NCBI RefSeq assembly: GCF_000010665.1
Contig: NC_012796.1
Location: forward strand, 4,173,501 to 4,237,500
Reading direction: 5' to 3'
Length of the DNA stretch: 64,000 nucleotides
Source of the DNA: Solidesulfovibrio magneticus RS-1
GTDB taxonomy: Bacteria; Desulfobacterota; Desulfovibrionia; Desulfovibrionales; Desulfovibrionaceae
The notes under the pieces were generated by a model. It saw nothing but the letters and a program-made list of their open reading frames with translations, made no database searches and was not told the origin of the DNA. Of this stretch, positions 17,633 through 25,631 are shown in pieces (position 1 is the first letter of the stretch; every line of letters begins with the position of its first letter). The position numbers were made by a program, and so were the translations under genes.

Positions 17633-18796
17633 TTACGGCGCTACCGTGCCGCCCAGGCAGCGGGCCCTTGCCGCGACATCGGCGATGACGGCCAGAAAGG
17701 CTTCGATCTCTTCCAGGGTGTTCATCCGGGAAAGCGACAGCCGCAGGGTGCTGCGCAGATAGCGGTCCGGCACGCCCATGGCGGCCAGGACATGGGACGG
17801 GGCGGCCGAGCCGGACTGGCAGGCCGAGGTGGTCGAAACCGCGAAGTCGCGGTCGTCGAGTTCGGCCAGGAGCACTTCCTGGGGCGCGCCGGCGATGCCG
17901 AGGCTTACGGTGTTGGCGAGCCGTCGGGTCTGGCCGCCGTGGACGATGGCGTCGGCGACGACGGCCAGGATGCCGTCTTCCAGGTGGTCCCGCAGTTCCC
18001 GCAGGCGGTTGTGCCCGTCCACGGACAAAAAGGCCTGGGCCAGCGCGGCGGCCTGGCCGAAGCCGACGATGCCGGCCACGTTATGCGTGCCGGCCCGCCG
18101 GCCGGATTCCTGGCCGCCACCGAAGATCAGCGGGGTAAAGGGCGCGCCCCGGCCAACGTACAGCGCCCCGACGCCCTTGGGGCCATGGAGCTTATGGGCC
18201 GAGACGGTCAGGTAGTCCGCGGGCACGTCCCGCAGGGACAGGGGTTCCTTGCCGACCATCTGCACGGCGTCGCAGTGCCAAAGCGCCCCCTTGGATTTGA
18301 CCAGGGCGGCGATTTCCCCAAGCGGCCACAGCACGCCCGTTTCATTGTTGGCGGCCATGAGGCTTACCAGCGCCGTGTCCGGCGTGACGGCCCGGGCCAG
18401 CGCATCCAGGTCGAGCCGGCCCTGGCCGTCCACGGGCACGATGACCACCTCGACGCCGCCATGCTCGCGCAGGTGCTCCAACCGGCGCAGCACGCAGTGG
18501 TGCTCCACGGCGGACGTGACCACCCGTTTCCTGGCCGGGTCGGCCAGCACGGCGGACAGGATGGCCGTATTGTTGCCCTCGCTGCCGCCGCTGGTGAACA
18601 CGAGCCGCTGGGCCGGGCAATCGAGCAGGGCCGCGACTTGCCCCCTGGCTTCCTCCACGGCCTGCCTGGCCCGCTGCCCGTACTGGTGGGGGCTGGCGGG
18701 ATTGCCCCAGCATTCCCGCAGATACGGCTCCATGGCCGCAAAGACCTTGGAGTCCAGGGGCGTGGTGGCGTTGTTGTCGAAATAGACGGCCGCCAT
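17633..18796 (-). CDS. nifS: Cysteine desulfurase (NifS/IscS type)
   Basis: A 387-residue PLP enzyme that turns cysteine into alanine and a protein persulfide. It has the start VYFDNNATTPLD, the cofactor histidine region TSAVEHH, the PLP lysine in SAHKLHGPKG, and the active loop cysteine in TTSACQSGSAAPSH. It is 12 bases downstream of nadA and just before xdhC. In related clusters such desulfurases supply sulfur for the NadA Fe-S cluster or for molybdenum cofactor sulfuration. Both clients are neighbours here. Confidence 0.92.
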   Translation of the reverse strand: MAAVYFDNNATTPLDSKVFAAMEPYLRECWGNPASPHQYGQRARQAVEEARGQVAALLDCPAQRLVFTSGGSEGNNTAILSAVLADPARKRVVTSAVEHHCVLRRLEHLREHGGVEVVIVPVDGQGRLDLDALARAVTPDTALVSLMAANNETGVLWPLGEIAALVKSKGALWHCDAVQMVGKEPLSLRDVPADYLTVSAHKLHGPKGVGALYVGRGAPFTPLIFGGGQESGRRAGTHNVAGIVGFGQAAALAQAFLSVDGHNRLRELRDHLEDGILAVVADAIVHGGQTRRLANTVSLGIAGAPQEVLLAELDDRDFAVSTTSACQSGSAAPSHVLAAMGVPDRYLRSTLRLSLSRMNTLEEIEAFLAVIADVAARARCLGGTVAP

Positions 18797-18808
18797 GGGA
18801 CACCTCCG

Positions 18809-19894
18809 TCAGGCGCAGGCGAGCATGCGTTCAAGAGCCAGGCGGGCCTGGCCGGCCACGGCCGGGTCCACGCGCACCGGCGGCGGAGGCGTGCCCGCCG
18901 CGACAGCCTCCAGCACCCGCAGCACCGATTTTGGGCGGGTGCGGTACATGTTGGCGCAGATGGCCTGGCACGGCGAAAGGGACACGACAAGCTTGTCGGG
19001 ATTGCGCTCGGCCAGGCGCGCCACCAGGTTGATTTCCGTGCCCACGGCCCACTTGCTGCCGGCCGGGGCGGCATCCACCATCCTGGACAGCGTTTCCGTG
19101 GAGCCGTAGGCGTCGGCTTCCCCAATGACGTCCAGGCGGCACTCCGGGTGGACGATGACGCGGATGCCCGGCTCCTTTTCCCGCCAGGCCGCCGCGTCTT
19201 GGGGTTCGAACATCTGGTGCACCACGCAGAAGCCGTTCCAGAGATAGACCCGCGCCTCGGCCATGGCCCTGGCGTCCAGGCCGCCGCGCGCCTTGCCGCG
19301 ATCCCACACGGCCGTCTCCGTCAGGGGCAAGCCCAGTTCCCGGGCCGCGACCCGGCCAAGATGTTCGTCAGGAAAGAAAAACGCCTTGGCCCCTTGGGAC
19401 AGGAGCCAGGACAGGGCCTGGGCGGCATTGGACGAGGTGCAGGTGAGCCCCCCGTGGCGGCCCACGAAGGCTTTGAGCGCGGCCGTGGAATTGACGTAGG
19501 CCAAGGGCAGCACCTTCCCGGCCCCGGCGGCGGCCAGTTCGTCCCAGGCCGCTTCCAGGGCGTCGACGGAAGCCATGTCGGCCATGGAACAGCCGGCGCT
19601 CGCTTCGGCCAGGTACACGGCCTGTCCGGGATCGGTTAGGATGTCGGCGGTCTCGGCCATGAAGCGCACGCCGCAAAACACGATGTGCCGGGCCGTGGCC
19701 TCGGCCGCCGCCCGGGCCAGCCGCAACGAGTCGCCCACGACATCGGCCAGGGCCACCACGGCGTCGCGCTGGTAGTGGTGAGCCAGGAGCAGCACGTCGC
19801 TGCCCAGGCTGGCCTTGAGCTCGCGGATACGCGCCGCCGTCTCGTCCTGGCTCACGGACGCGGCGTCTGACGCCGGTGGGACATACGCTTCCAT
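18809..19894 (-). CDS. nadA: Quinolinate synthase A
   Basis: A 361-residue 4Fe-4S enzyme that condenses iminoaspartate with dihydroxyacetone phosphate to quinolinate in NAD synthesis. LLAHHYQRD, FCGVRFMAETA, CTSSNAA and the SPCQAICANMYRT tail carry the family motifs and cluster cysteines. I chose ATG 19894 (MEAYVPP) because GGAGG precedes it; two earlier ATGs are in frame. No nadB or nadC is in view, and placement beside nifS fits assembly of its cluster. Confidence 0.93.
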   Translation of the reverse strand: MEAYVPPASDAASVSQDETAARIRELKASLGSDVLLLAHHYQRDAVVALADVVGDSLRLARAAAEATARHIVFCGVRFMAETADILTDPGQAVYLAEASAGCSMADMASVDALEAAWDELAAAGAGKVLPLAYVNSTAALKAFVGRHGGLTCTSSNAAQALSWLLSQGAKAFFFPDEHLGRVAARELGLPLTETAVWDRGKARGGLDARAMAEARVYLWNGFCVVHQMFEPQDAAAWREKEPGIRVIVHPECRLDVIGEADAYGSTETLSRMVDAAPAGSKWAVGTEINLVARLAERNPDKLVVSLSPCQAICANMYRTRPKSVLRVLEAVAAGTPPPPVRVDPAVAGQARLALERMLACA

Positions 19895-20023
19895 TCGGTC
19901 CTCCATCCGGGTTCGCGCCAAGGCCGCCCGGCCTCCCCTTCAGGGGATCGGCGCATGGGGTTCAAAGCGTTTTCCGCCAATTCTACACTATAGCGATATG
20001 AAATATGGCCGCACCGCTGCCGC

Positions 20024-20248
20024 TCATTTCCGGATGCGCACGCAGTACACGTCCTGCTCCACCGGGAAGACGTCGAGGACGCTGTATCCGTCCCGGGTTG
20101 CGGCGGCAGGAACGTTGCGCAGCGGCTCCTCGCCCTTGAGCAGCACCTCCAAGACGTCGCCAGCAGCCATCTCGCACAATTGCACTTTGACCTTCACGAA
20201 CGTCATCGGACAGTAGTAACGCGTGATGTCGAGCCGGCGGACGTTCAT
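20024..20248 (-). CDS. TusA-family sulfurtransferase
   Basis: A 74-residue protein starting MNVRRLDITRYYCPMTFVK. The CPMTFVK segment is a variant of the TusA CPxP motif, with the sulfur-carrying Cys near residue 13. Its ATG overlaps the MoeB-like gene stop by four bases, so the two are co-translated. It probably carries persulfide sulfur from the desulfurase to an acceptor activated by the MoeB-like protein. Confidence 0.85.
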   Translation of the reverse strand: MNVRRLDITRYYCPMTFVKVKVQLCEMAAGDVLEVLLKGEEPLRNVPAAATRDGYSVLDVFPVEQDVYCVRIRK

Positions 20249-21120
20249 GACGCGCCTCCCGGACGCGGCCCCGGGCAAGTCCTCGCGCCGTCGCCGGCCT
20301 TGGCGGCACACGTCGGGCGAGCGGCGCGCTGCAACACCGTGATGTCGGGACGCTCGCCACAGACCCGGCAGGCCGGGTCCTTGCGCACGGGGCTTTTCAT
20401 GAATTCCATGTCCTTGGCGTCGAAGCACAGCAAGGCGTCGTAGAGCGGGCGGCCCACGCCGGTGAGGTATTTCAGCGTTTCGGCGGCCTGGATGGCGCCG
20501 AGCATCCCGGCGATGGCCCCGAAAACGCCGACGCTGGCGCAGGTCGGCACCGCGCCGGCGGGCGGGTCGCCCATGACGCAACGGTAGCAGGCCGTTTCAC
20601 CGGGCCGCACCGTCATGGTCATGCCGACGAATTGCAAAATGCCGCCCTGGGAAAAGGGAACGCCGGCCATGACGCAGGCGTCGTTGATGAGGTATTTGGA
20701 CTCGAAGTTGTCCACGCCCTCGACCACGAAATCGTAGTCGGCCACGATGGGGCCGATGTTGTCGGCGTCAAGGCAGGCCTGGTACGTGACCACCTCGACG
20801 TCCGGGTTGAGGGCCCGCATTTTTCGCGCGGCCGACAACACCTTGGGCGTACCGACATCGGCCGTGGCATGGAGGATCTGGCGCTGCAGGTTCGACAGGT
20901 CCACGACGTCGGCGTCGGCCAGCCCGATGACGCCGACCCCGGCCGCCGCCAGATAATAGGCGGCCGGGGAACCGAGGCCGCCGGCACCGACGATAAGCAC
21001 CCGGGACCGGCGGAGCCGACGCTGTCCCTCAAGCCTCACTTCCGGCAACAGGATATGCCGGCTGTAGCGCTCCAGAAAGGCATCGTCGCACTGGTCTTCC
21101 AGGATTGGCGCACATCCCAT
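20245..21120 (-). CDS. MoeB/ThiF/HesA-family adenylyltransferase
   Basis: A 291-residue E1-like enzyme. It has the nucleotide-binding VLIVGAGGLGSP, the DADVVDLSNLQRQ loop, and zinc-binding CxxC pairs in CYRCVMGD and CRVCGERP. Family members adenylate the C-terminal Gly-Gly of sulfur-carrier proteins such as MoaD and ThiS. No such carrier is seen nearby; the coupled TusA-type gene may take its place. ATG 21120 is chosen because GGAGG lies six bases upstream. A rhodanese domain is absent. Confidence 0.88.
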   Translation of the reverse strand: MGCAPILEDQCDDAFLERYSRHILLPEVRLEGQRRLRRSRVLIVGAGGLGSPAAYYLAAAGVGVIGLADADVVDLSNLQRQILHATADVGTPKVLSAARKMRALNPDVEVVTYQACLDADNIGPIVADYDFVVEGVDNFESKYLINDACVMAGVPFSQGGILQFVGMTMTVRPGETACYRCVMGDPPAGAVPTCASVGVFGAIAGMLGAIQAAETLKYLTGVGRPLYDALLCFDAKDMEFMKSPVRKDPACRVCGERPDITVLQRAARPTCAAKAGDGARTCPGPRPGGAS

Positions 21121-21165
21121 GGCTGCCTCCGTCCGGCTCCCCAAGGCCTTGCCGGGGAAAGGGGG

Positions 21166-22131
21166 TTACGCTTCCCCCACGCCTTCAAACAGCGCCGTGG
21201 ACAGGTAGCGTTCGGCCGCGTCGGGCAGGATGACCACGATGGTCTTGCCGGCGTGGCTGTCCAGACCGGCCAGGCGCAAGGCGGCGGCCACGGCCGCGCC
21301 CGAAGAGATGCCGGCCAGGATGCCCTCCTCCCGGGCCAGCCGCCGCGACGCCTCGATGGCCTCGTCGTTTTCCACCCGCTCCACCCGGTCGAGCAGCGTC
21401 ATATCCAGAGTGTCCGGGATAAATCCCGCGCCGATGCCCTGAATCTTGTGCGGTCCGGGAGCCGGGGACAGGCCGGCCAGGGTCTGGCTGATGACCGGGC
21501 TTGCCGCCGGTTCCACGGCCACGCTTTCGACCGCCTTGCCCTGGGTGTTTTTGAGGAATCGGGAGATGCCCGTGATGGTGCCTCCGGTGCCCACTCCGCT
21601 GACCACCACGTCCACCGCGCCATCGGTGGCGGCCCAGATTTCCGGGCCGGTGGTGCGCTCGTGGATGGCCGGATTGGCCGGATTCTTGAACTGCTGGGGC
21701 AGAAAATAGCGCTGCGGGTCGGCCCCGGCCATGGCCTCGGCCCGGCGCACGGCCCCGGCCATGCCTTCGCCGCCCGGCGTCAGCACCAGCTTGGCCCCCA
21801 GAAAGGCCAACACCCGCCGCCGCTCCAGGCTCATGGTCTCGGGCATGGCGAGGGTGAGGGGATAGCCCTTGGCCGCGGCCACGAAGGCCAGGGCGATGCC
21901 GGTGTTGCCGCTGGTGGACTCGACCAGCTCCATGCCCGGCCGCAACACGCCGCGCGACTCGGCGTCCTCGATCATGGCCGCGCCGATGCGGTCCTTGACG
22001 GAATAGGCCGGATTGCGCCCCTCGATCTTGGCCAGGACCGTAGCCCCCTTCCCGGCGGCCAGACGGCCCAAGCGCACCAGCGGCGTGCCGCCGATGGCCT
22101 GCGAAGCATTTGCATAAATCTGTTGCGCCAT
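21166..22131 (-). CDS. cysK: Cysteine synthase (O-acetylserine sulfhydrylase)
   Basis: A 321-residue PLP enzyme that makes cysteine from O-acetylserine and sulfide. [11 protein letters not shown] contains the PLP lysine, [10 protein letters not shown] binds the substrate, and [10 protein letters not shown] holds the cofactor phosphate. It is the first gene of the minus-strand sulfur operon that ends with cysE, so substrate maker and user are co-expressed. An inverted repeat 40 bases upstream is a likely operator. Confidence 0.95.
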   Translation of the reverse strand: MAQQIYANASQAIGGTPLVRLGRLAAGKGATVLAKIEGRNPAYSVKDRIGAAMIEDAESRGVLRPGMELVESTSGNTGIALAFVAAAKGYPLTLAMPETMSLERRRVLAFLGAKLVLTPGGEGMAGAVRRAEAMAGADPQRYFLPQQFKNPANPAIHERTTGPEIWAATDGAVDVVVSGVGTGGTITGISRFLKNTQGKAVESVAVEPAASPVISQTLAGLSPAPGPHKIQGIGAGFIPDTLDMTLLDRVERVENDEAIEASRRLAREEGILAGISSGAAVAAALRLAGLDSHAGKTIVVILPDAAERYLSTALFEGVGEA

Positions 22132-22170
22132 GACGCTTCCCTCCGGTCAGCTGTTTGCGGCGAACAAAAT

Positions 22171-22196
22171 CATCATTAACTTGATGATGTTAATGA
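22171..22196. promoter_or_regulatory. Inverted-repeat operator before cysK
   Basis: TCATTAAC-N8-GTTAATGA is a perfect 8-8-8 inverted repeat (22173-22196). CAAGTTAATGATG, the reverse complement of 22171-22183, recurs exactly at 23550-23562 before the ABC/transsulfuration genes. The likely binder is the Rrf2-family regulator at 27108, by analogy with CymR-type control of cysteine genes. Confidence 0.6.
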
Positions 22197-22242
22197 TAAA
22201 ATAAACCAGGCCCGTTCGGCTGTCGAGCATTTTCATATCAAA

Positions 22243-23322
22243 TTAGTCGAGAATATTGCCGCGACCGACAGCCCCTTCCCCCGACACTGCCCGGCCCGGC
22301 TTGCGGGAATGCCCCGGCCCCTGGTCCACCTGGCGGCCCAGGGCGGCCAGACGGCCGAGAACGCAGCGGGCGCAGGCCTCGCCGGTTTCGTCCAGGCAGG
22401 GCTTGCCCGGGTAGAGCTGATACTCCGGCCGCCGGGCAACCGGCGTGGCGCTAGGCATGAAGACGTTGGCCCCGCGCGTCAGGGCCAGGTTGCGGCCCGT
22501 GCCCGGGAACAGGGCGTCGAAAGCCGTGGTGGCCGGGATGTGGGCGTCGGGGTTGACCAGACGCGTGGCGGCCAGGGCCACGAAATGGCGTTCGGGGTCC
22601 AGGACGTGAACGTTTTGCGACTGCCCCATGGGCGTGTCCGGATGGGGGATGTAGGGACCAAGGCCGATCATGTCGAGGTCGAGGTCGCGGCACAGCAGGA
22701 TGTTGTCCGCGCCCGTGGACAAGGTCTCCCCCGGCAGTCCCGTCATGAACCCGCCGCCGGTCTGCACGCCGAGGTCGAGCAGGTCGCCCAGGCAACGCAG
22801 CCGTTGGGACAGGGTGCAATCCGGATGCAGCCGGGCAAAAAGCGCGGGGTCGCTCGTCTCGAAGCGCAACAGATAACGGTCCATGCCGCAGTCGCGCCAA
22901 TGGGCGTAGACTTCGCGGGGCCGGTTGCCCACGGACAAGGTCACGGCCAGACGGGTTTCCGCCTTGAGGCGCGACACCAGCCGCCCCAAGGCCGCATCGC
23001 CATCCCGGCTTGGCGCTTCCCCGGATTGCAGCACAATGGTGGTCTGCCCTTGTCCCTCCATGCCCCTGGCCAGGTCCAGGATGACCGCGTCGTCGAGGCG
23101 GTAGCGCGGGATGTTGGCGTTCGTGGCCCGGATGCCGCAGTACAGGCAGTCATTGGCGCAGATGTTGGAAAACTCCACGATCCCGCGCAATGGCACGGCG
23201 TCGCCCATGCGCTCCCGGCGCACGGCGTCGGCCCGGTCGTACAACTCCTGCCGGGACAGGCCGCCCCTGATGTCGAGCAGTTCCATGAGTTCCGGGCGCG
23301 TCCAACGTTGCGGTCCAGCCAT
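22243..23322 (-). CDS. HydE-like radical SAM enzyme
   Basis: A 359-residue protein with the radical-SAM cluster motif CANDCLYCGIR (C-x3-C-x2-C) and the following NANIPRYRL that is typical of HydE, the [FeFe]-hydrogenase H-cluster maturase, and of the related BioB/PylB group. A GGGFMTGLPGET stretch and IGLGPYIPHPDTP agree with HydE. The C-terminal ~40 residues (GRQVDQGPGHSRKPG onwards) are low-complexity and probably unstructured. No HydF, HydG or hydrogenase gene is in the window, and it sits among cysteine genes, so a sulfur-linked role cannot be excluded. Confidence 0.8.
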   Translation of the reverse strand: MAGPQRWTRPELMELLDIRGGLSRQELYDRADAVRRERMGDAVPLRGIVEFSNICANDCLYCGIRATNANIPRYRLDDAVILDLARGMEGQGQTTIVLQSGEAPSRDGDAALGRLVSRLKAETRLAVTLSVGNRPREVYAHWRDCGMDRYLLRFETSDPALFARLHPDCTLSQRLRCLGDLLDLGVQTGGGFMTGLPGETLSTGADNILLCRDLDLDMIGLGPYIPHPDTPMGQSQNVHVLDPERHFVALAATRLVNPDAHIPATTAFDALFPGTGRNLALTRGANVFMPSATPVARRPEYQLYPGKPCLDETGEACARCVLGRLAALGRQVDQGPGHSRKPGRAVSGEGAVGRGNILD

Positions 23323-23338
23323 ACGAACCTCCCTGGCG

Positions 23339-23361
23339 CTAGTTTCATATTAAAATACTAG
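23339..23361. promoter_or_regulatory. Inverted repeat just upstream of the HydE-like gene
   Basis: CTAGT and ACTAG flank a 13-base AT-rich centre 17-39 bases before the start codon. It is a weak operator candidate in the 295-bp divergent promoter region, which is much more AT-rich than the genes around it. Confidence 0.35.
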
Positions 23362-23549
23362 GAAATACACAACCACGCGTCTCTTCCCGGTGGCGCGCCA
23401 AGCGGGCCACGGGCGCGCCCTCTTTTCACCATAATCTAGACTAAAAAAGTATATATTTGTTACTCACTGTAATTATTTGATTTATCAAGGACATCCGCGA
23501 GAAGAGGGGTTGACCGTGCCGAGATCTTTATTTTATCGAGAAACTCGAC

Positions 23550-23562
23550 CAAGTTAATGATG
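23550..23562. promoter_or_regulatory. Second copy of the cysK-type regulatory element
   Basis: CAAGTTAATGATG matches the cysK upstream element exactly (opposite strand). It lies 55 bases before the ABC ATPase start, and the ribosome binding region (CAAGGAG) is between them. Here the second half-site is not conserved. Confidence 0.5.
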
Positions 23563-23616
23563 TTTAAACGCCAGCGCTTGCGCCGCTGCAAAACCGCAAG
23601 GAGTTAGGAGTTTGCC

Positions 23617-24453
23617 ATGTCGCCAAACGGACCGGCTGGCCGGGCAAAGGGGTTGGTCGTCGGCGATCTTCGTTTCGTCCGCGACGGCCGCACGCTGTTC
23701 GACGATCTGCGGTTCCATATCGCGCCGGGACAGCACGTCTGCCTGTATGGGCCGCCCGGTTGCGGCAAGTCCTTGCTGCTGCGGCTTCTCGCCGGCCTGG
23801 AGATACCGGCCTTTGGCCGCGTCACCTGGGACGGCCGCGACGTGGCCGGCCAAGATCTGGACCGGGGGCTTGTCCTTTGTGATAGCGGGCTTTTTCCCTG
23901 GTTGAGCCTGCTGGAAAACTGCGTCATGGCCGGCGACGCGGCCCGGCCCGACACGCCGCCCGGACCGATCCAGGCCCAGGCCGAAGCGGCCCTGGTCCTG
24001 GCCGGGCTTGGCGACGTCCGGCACAAGCGGCCCCTGGAACTCTCCCCAGGGCTGCGGCAGCGGGCCAATCTGGCCCGCGCCCTGGTCCTTGGCTCGCCGG
24101 TGCTGCTCCTGGACGACCCGTGCGGCCCCCTGGACCACGGGGAGCGGCCCGCCCTGGAGGCGTTTTTGTCCAGGCTTGTCGGCGACGTCACCCCGGCAAG
24201 GACAATCGTCATTGCCACGGCCGATCTGGACGAAGCCCTGGGCCTTGGCGAACGCGTCATCGGCCTCTCGCCCGTGCCCGGGCCGACGGTCTGCGACGAA
24301 ACCACGCCCGGACCACGCCCCGTGAACCGTGATGTTCTCTACGGAACGCGGCCCTTCCAGGACTTGCGGCGCACCATCAACGACAGCTACCGCCAGGATC
24401 GGCGACGGCGTCTTGCCGCCCGGGAATTCTTTGGCTTGGGCGAAGGCATCTAA
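23617..24453 (+). CDS. Orphan SsuB/TauB-type ABC ATPase with altered motifs
   Basis: A 278-residue protein similar in layout to ATPases of nitrate/sulfonate/taurine importers. Walker A GPPGCGKS is intact. The signature reads LSPGLRQRANLARAL instead of LSGGxxQR, the Q-loop region (CDSGLFPW) lacks its usual Gln, and Walker B ends LLLDDP with Asp where the catalytic Glu is expected. No permease or binding protein gene is nearby. It may use a permease encoded elsewhere, or have become a low-activity or regulatory ATPase. The next gene begins 13 bases after its stop, so they are co-transcribed. Confidence 0.8.
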   Translation: MSPNGPAGRAKGLVVGDLRFVRDGRTLFDDLRFHIAPGQHVCLYGPPGCGKSLLLRLLAGLEIPAFGRVTWDGRDVAGQDLDRGLVLCDSGLFPWLSLLENCVMAGDAARPDTPPGPIQAQAEAALVLAGLGDVRHKRPLELSPGLRQRANLARALVLGSPVLLLDDPCGPLDHGERPALEAFLSRLVGDVTPARTIVIATADLDEALGLGERVIGLSPVPGPTVCDETTPGPRPVNRDVLYGTRPFQDLRRTINDSYRQDRRRRLAAREFFGLGEGI

Positions 24454-24466
24454 GGGAGAACCGGCC

Positions 24467-25597
24467 ATGCGTCTCGAAACCTGTCTGGCCCAATGCGGTT
24501 CCCGCTGGGATGACCGCACAGGGGCCGTGTCCATGCCGATCTATCAGACCGCCACCTTCCGCCATCCGGGCCTGGGGCAGTCCACGGGTTATGACTATAC
24601 CAGGACCGCCAATCCCACCCGCGACGTCCTGCAGGAAACCCTGGCCCTTGCCGACGGCGGCTGCCAGGCCCTGGCCTTCGCCTCGGGCATGGCCGCCCTG
24701 GACTGCCTGTGCCGCCTGTTCGCCCCGGGCGACCGGATCGTCGTCACCGAGGATCTCTACGGCGGCACCTACCGGCTCTTTGAGCGCCTGCAACGCCCGC
24801 TGGGCATCGAGGCCGTCTACGTGGACACGGCCGACACGCCCAGCGTGGCCGCGGCCCTCGCCTCCGGGGCCAGGGCGCTTTTGGTCGAAAGTCCGACCAA
24901 TCCCCTGCTCAAGGTGACCGACCTGGCGGCCCTTGGCCGGCTTGCCCGGGAGCATGGAGCGCTTTTTTTCGTGGACAACACCTTCATGACGCCCCTGCTC
25001 CAGCGCCCGCTGGAGCTCGGCGCCGACGTGGCCGTCTATAGCGCCACCAAGTATCTCGGCGGCCATGACGACGTGGTGGCCGGCATCCTGGTGGCCAAGG
25101 CCCCGGAGCTGGCCGAGCGGCTGGCCTTTTTCCACAATGCCGCCGGGGCCGGGCTGGGGCCGCTGGACAGCTGGCTGGTCCTGCGCGGGCTGAAAACCCT
25201 GGGCGTACGCCTGGCCCGACAGCAGGCCTCGGCCCGGGTCGTGGCCGATTTCCTGGCCAACCATCCGGCCGTGGCCCGCGTCCATTACCCGGGCCGGCCC
25301 GACCATCCCGGACACGCCCGCCAGCAACGGCAGGCCGCCGGCTTCGGGGCCATGGTCTCCTTCGAGCTGGCCGAGCCGTCCCGGGCGGGCGAAATCCTGG
25401 CCCGGGCGCGGCTGTTTCTGTTCGCCGAAAGCCTGGGCGGCGTGGAGTCCCTCATCACGCTTCCCGCCGTACAGACCCATGCCGACATCGACCCGCGAAC
25501 CCGGGCCAGGCTCGGCGTCACGGACGGCCTGCTGCGCCTGTCCATCGGCCTGGAAGACCCCGGCGACCTTGTGGCCGATCTGCAGGCGATGCTGTGA
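24467..25597 (+). CDS. Cys/Met metabolism PLP enzyme (cystathionine synthase/lyase type), copy 1
   Basis: A 376-residue member of the transsulfuration family. It has YDYTRTANPTR, the FASGMAALDC pyridine-stacking region, VDNTFMTPLLQRPLELGADV and the PLP lysine in YSATKYLGGHDD, with the SLGGVESL signature near the end. ATG 24467 follows AGGGAG. Together with the paralogue downstream it probably interconverts cysteine and homocysteine through cystathionine. Sequence inspection alone cannot tell gamma-synthase from gamma- or beta-lyase. Confidence 0.9.
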   Translation: MRLETCLAQCGSRWDDRTGAVSMPIYQTATFRHPGLGQSTGYDYTRTANPTRDVLQETLALADGGCQALAFASGMAALDCLCRLFAPGDRIVVTEDLYGGTYRLFERLQRPLGIEAVYVDTADTPSVAAALASGARALLVESPTNPLLKVTDLAALGRLAREHGALFFVDNTFMTPLLQRPLELGADVAVYSATKYLGGHDDVVAGILVAKAPELAERLAFFHNAAGAGLGPLDSWLVLRGLKTLGVRLARQQASARVVADFLANHPAVARVHYPGRPDHPGHARQQRQAAGFGAMVSFELAEPSRAGEILARARLFLFAESLGGVESLITLPAVQTHADIDPRTRARLGVTDGLLRLSIGLEDPGDLVADLQAML

Positions 25598-25631
25598 GGC
25601 CAACCGGCCAAACCCGAACCAAGGCAATCGC

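Noticed and set aside
16529..19639. A 1036-codon open frame on the plus strand
   Set aside because: It lies opposite xdhC, nifS and nadA, which have clear family motifs. Its composition (Gly/Arg/His-rich, no motif) is the usual mirror of a high-GC gene.
20632..22179. A 515-codon plus-strand frame
   Set aside because: It mirrors the moeB-like and cysK genes and shows no recognisable domain.
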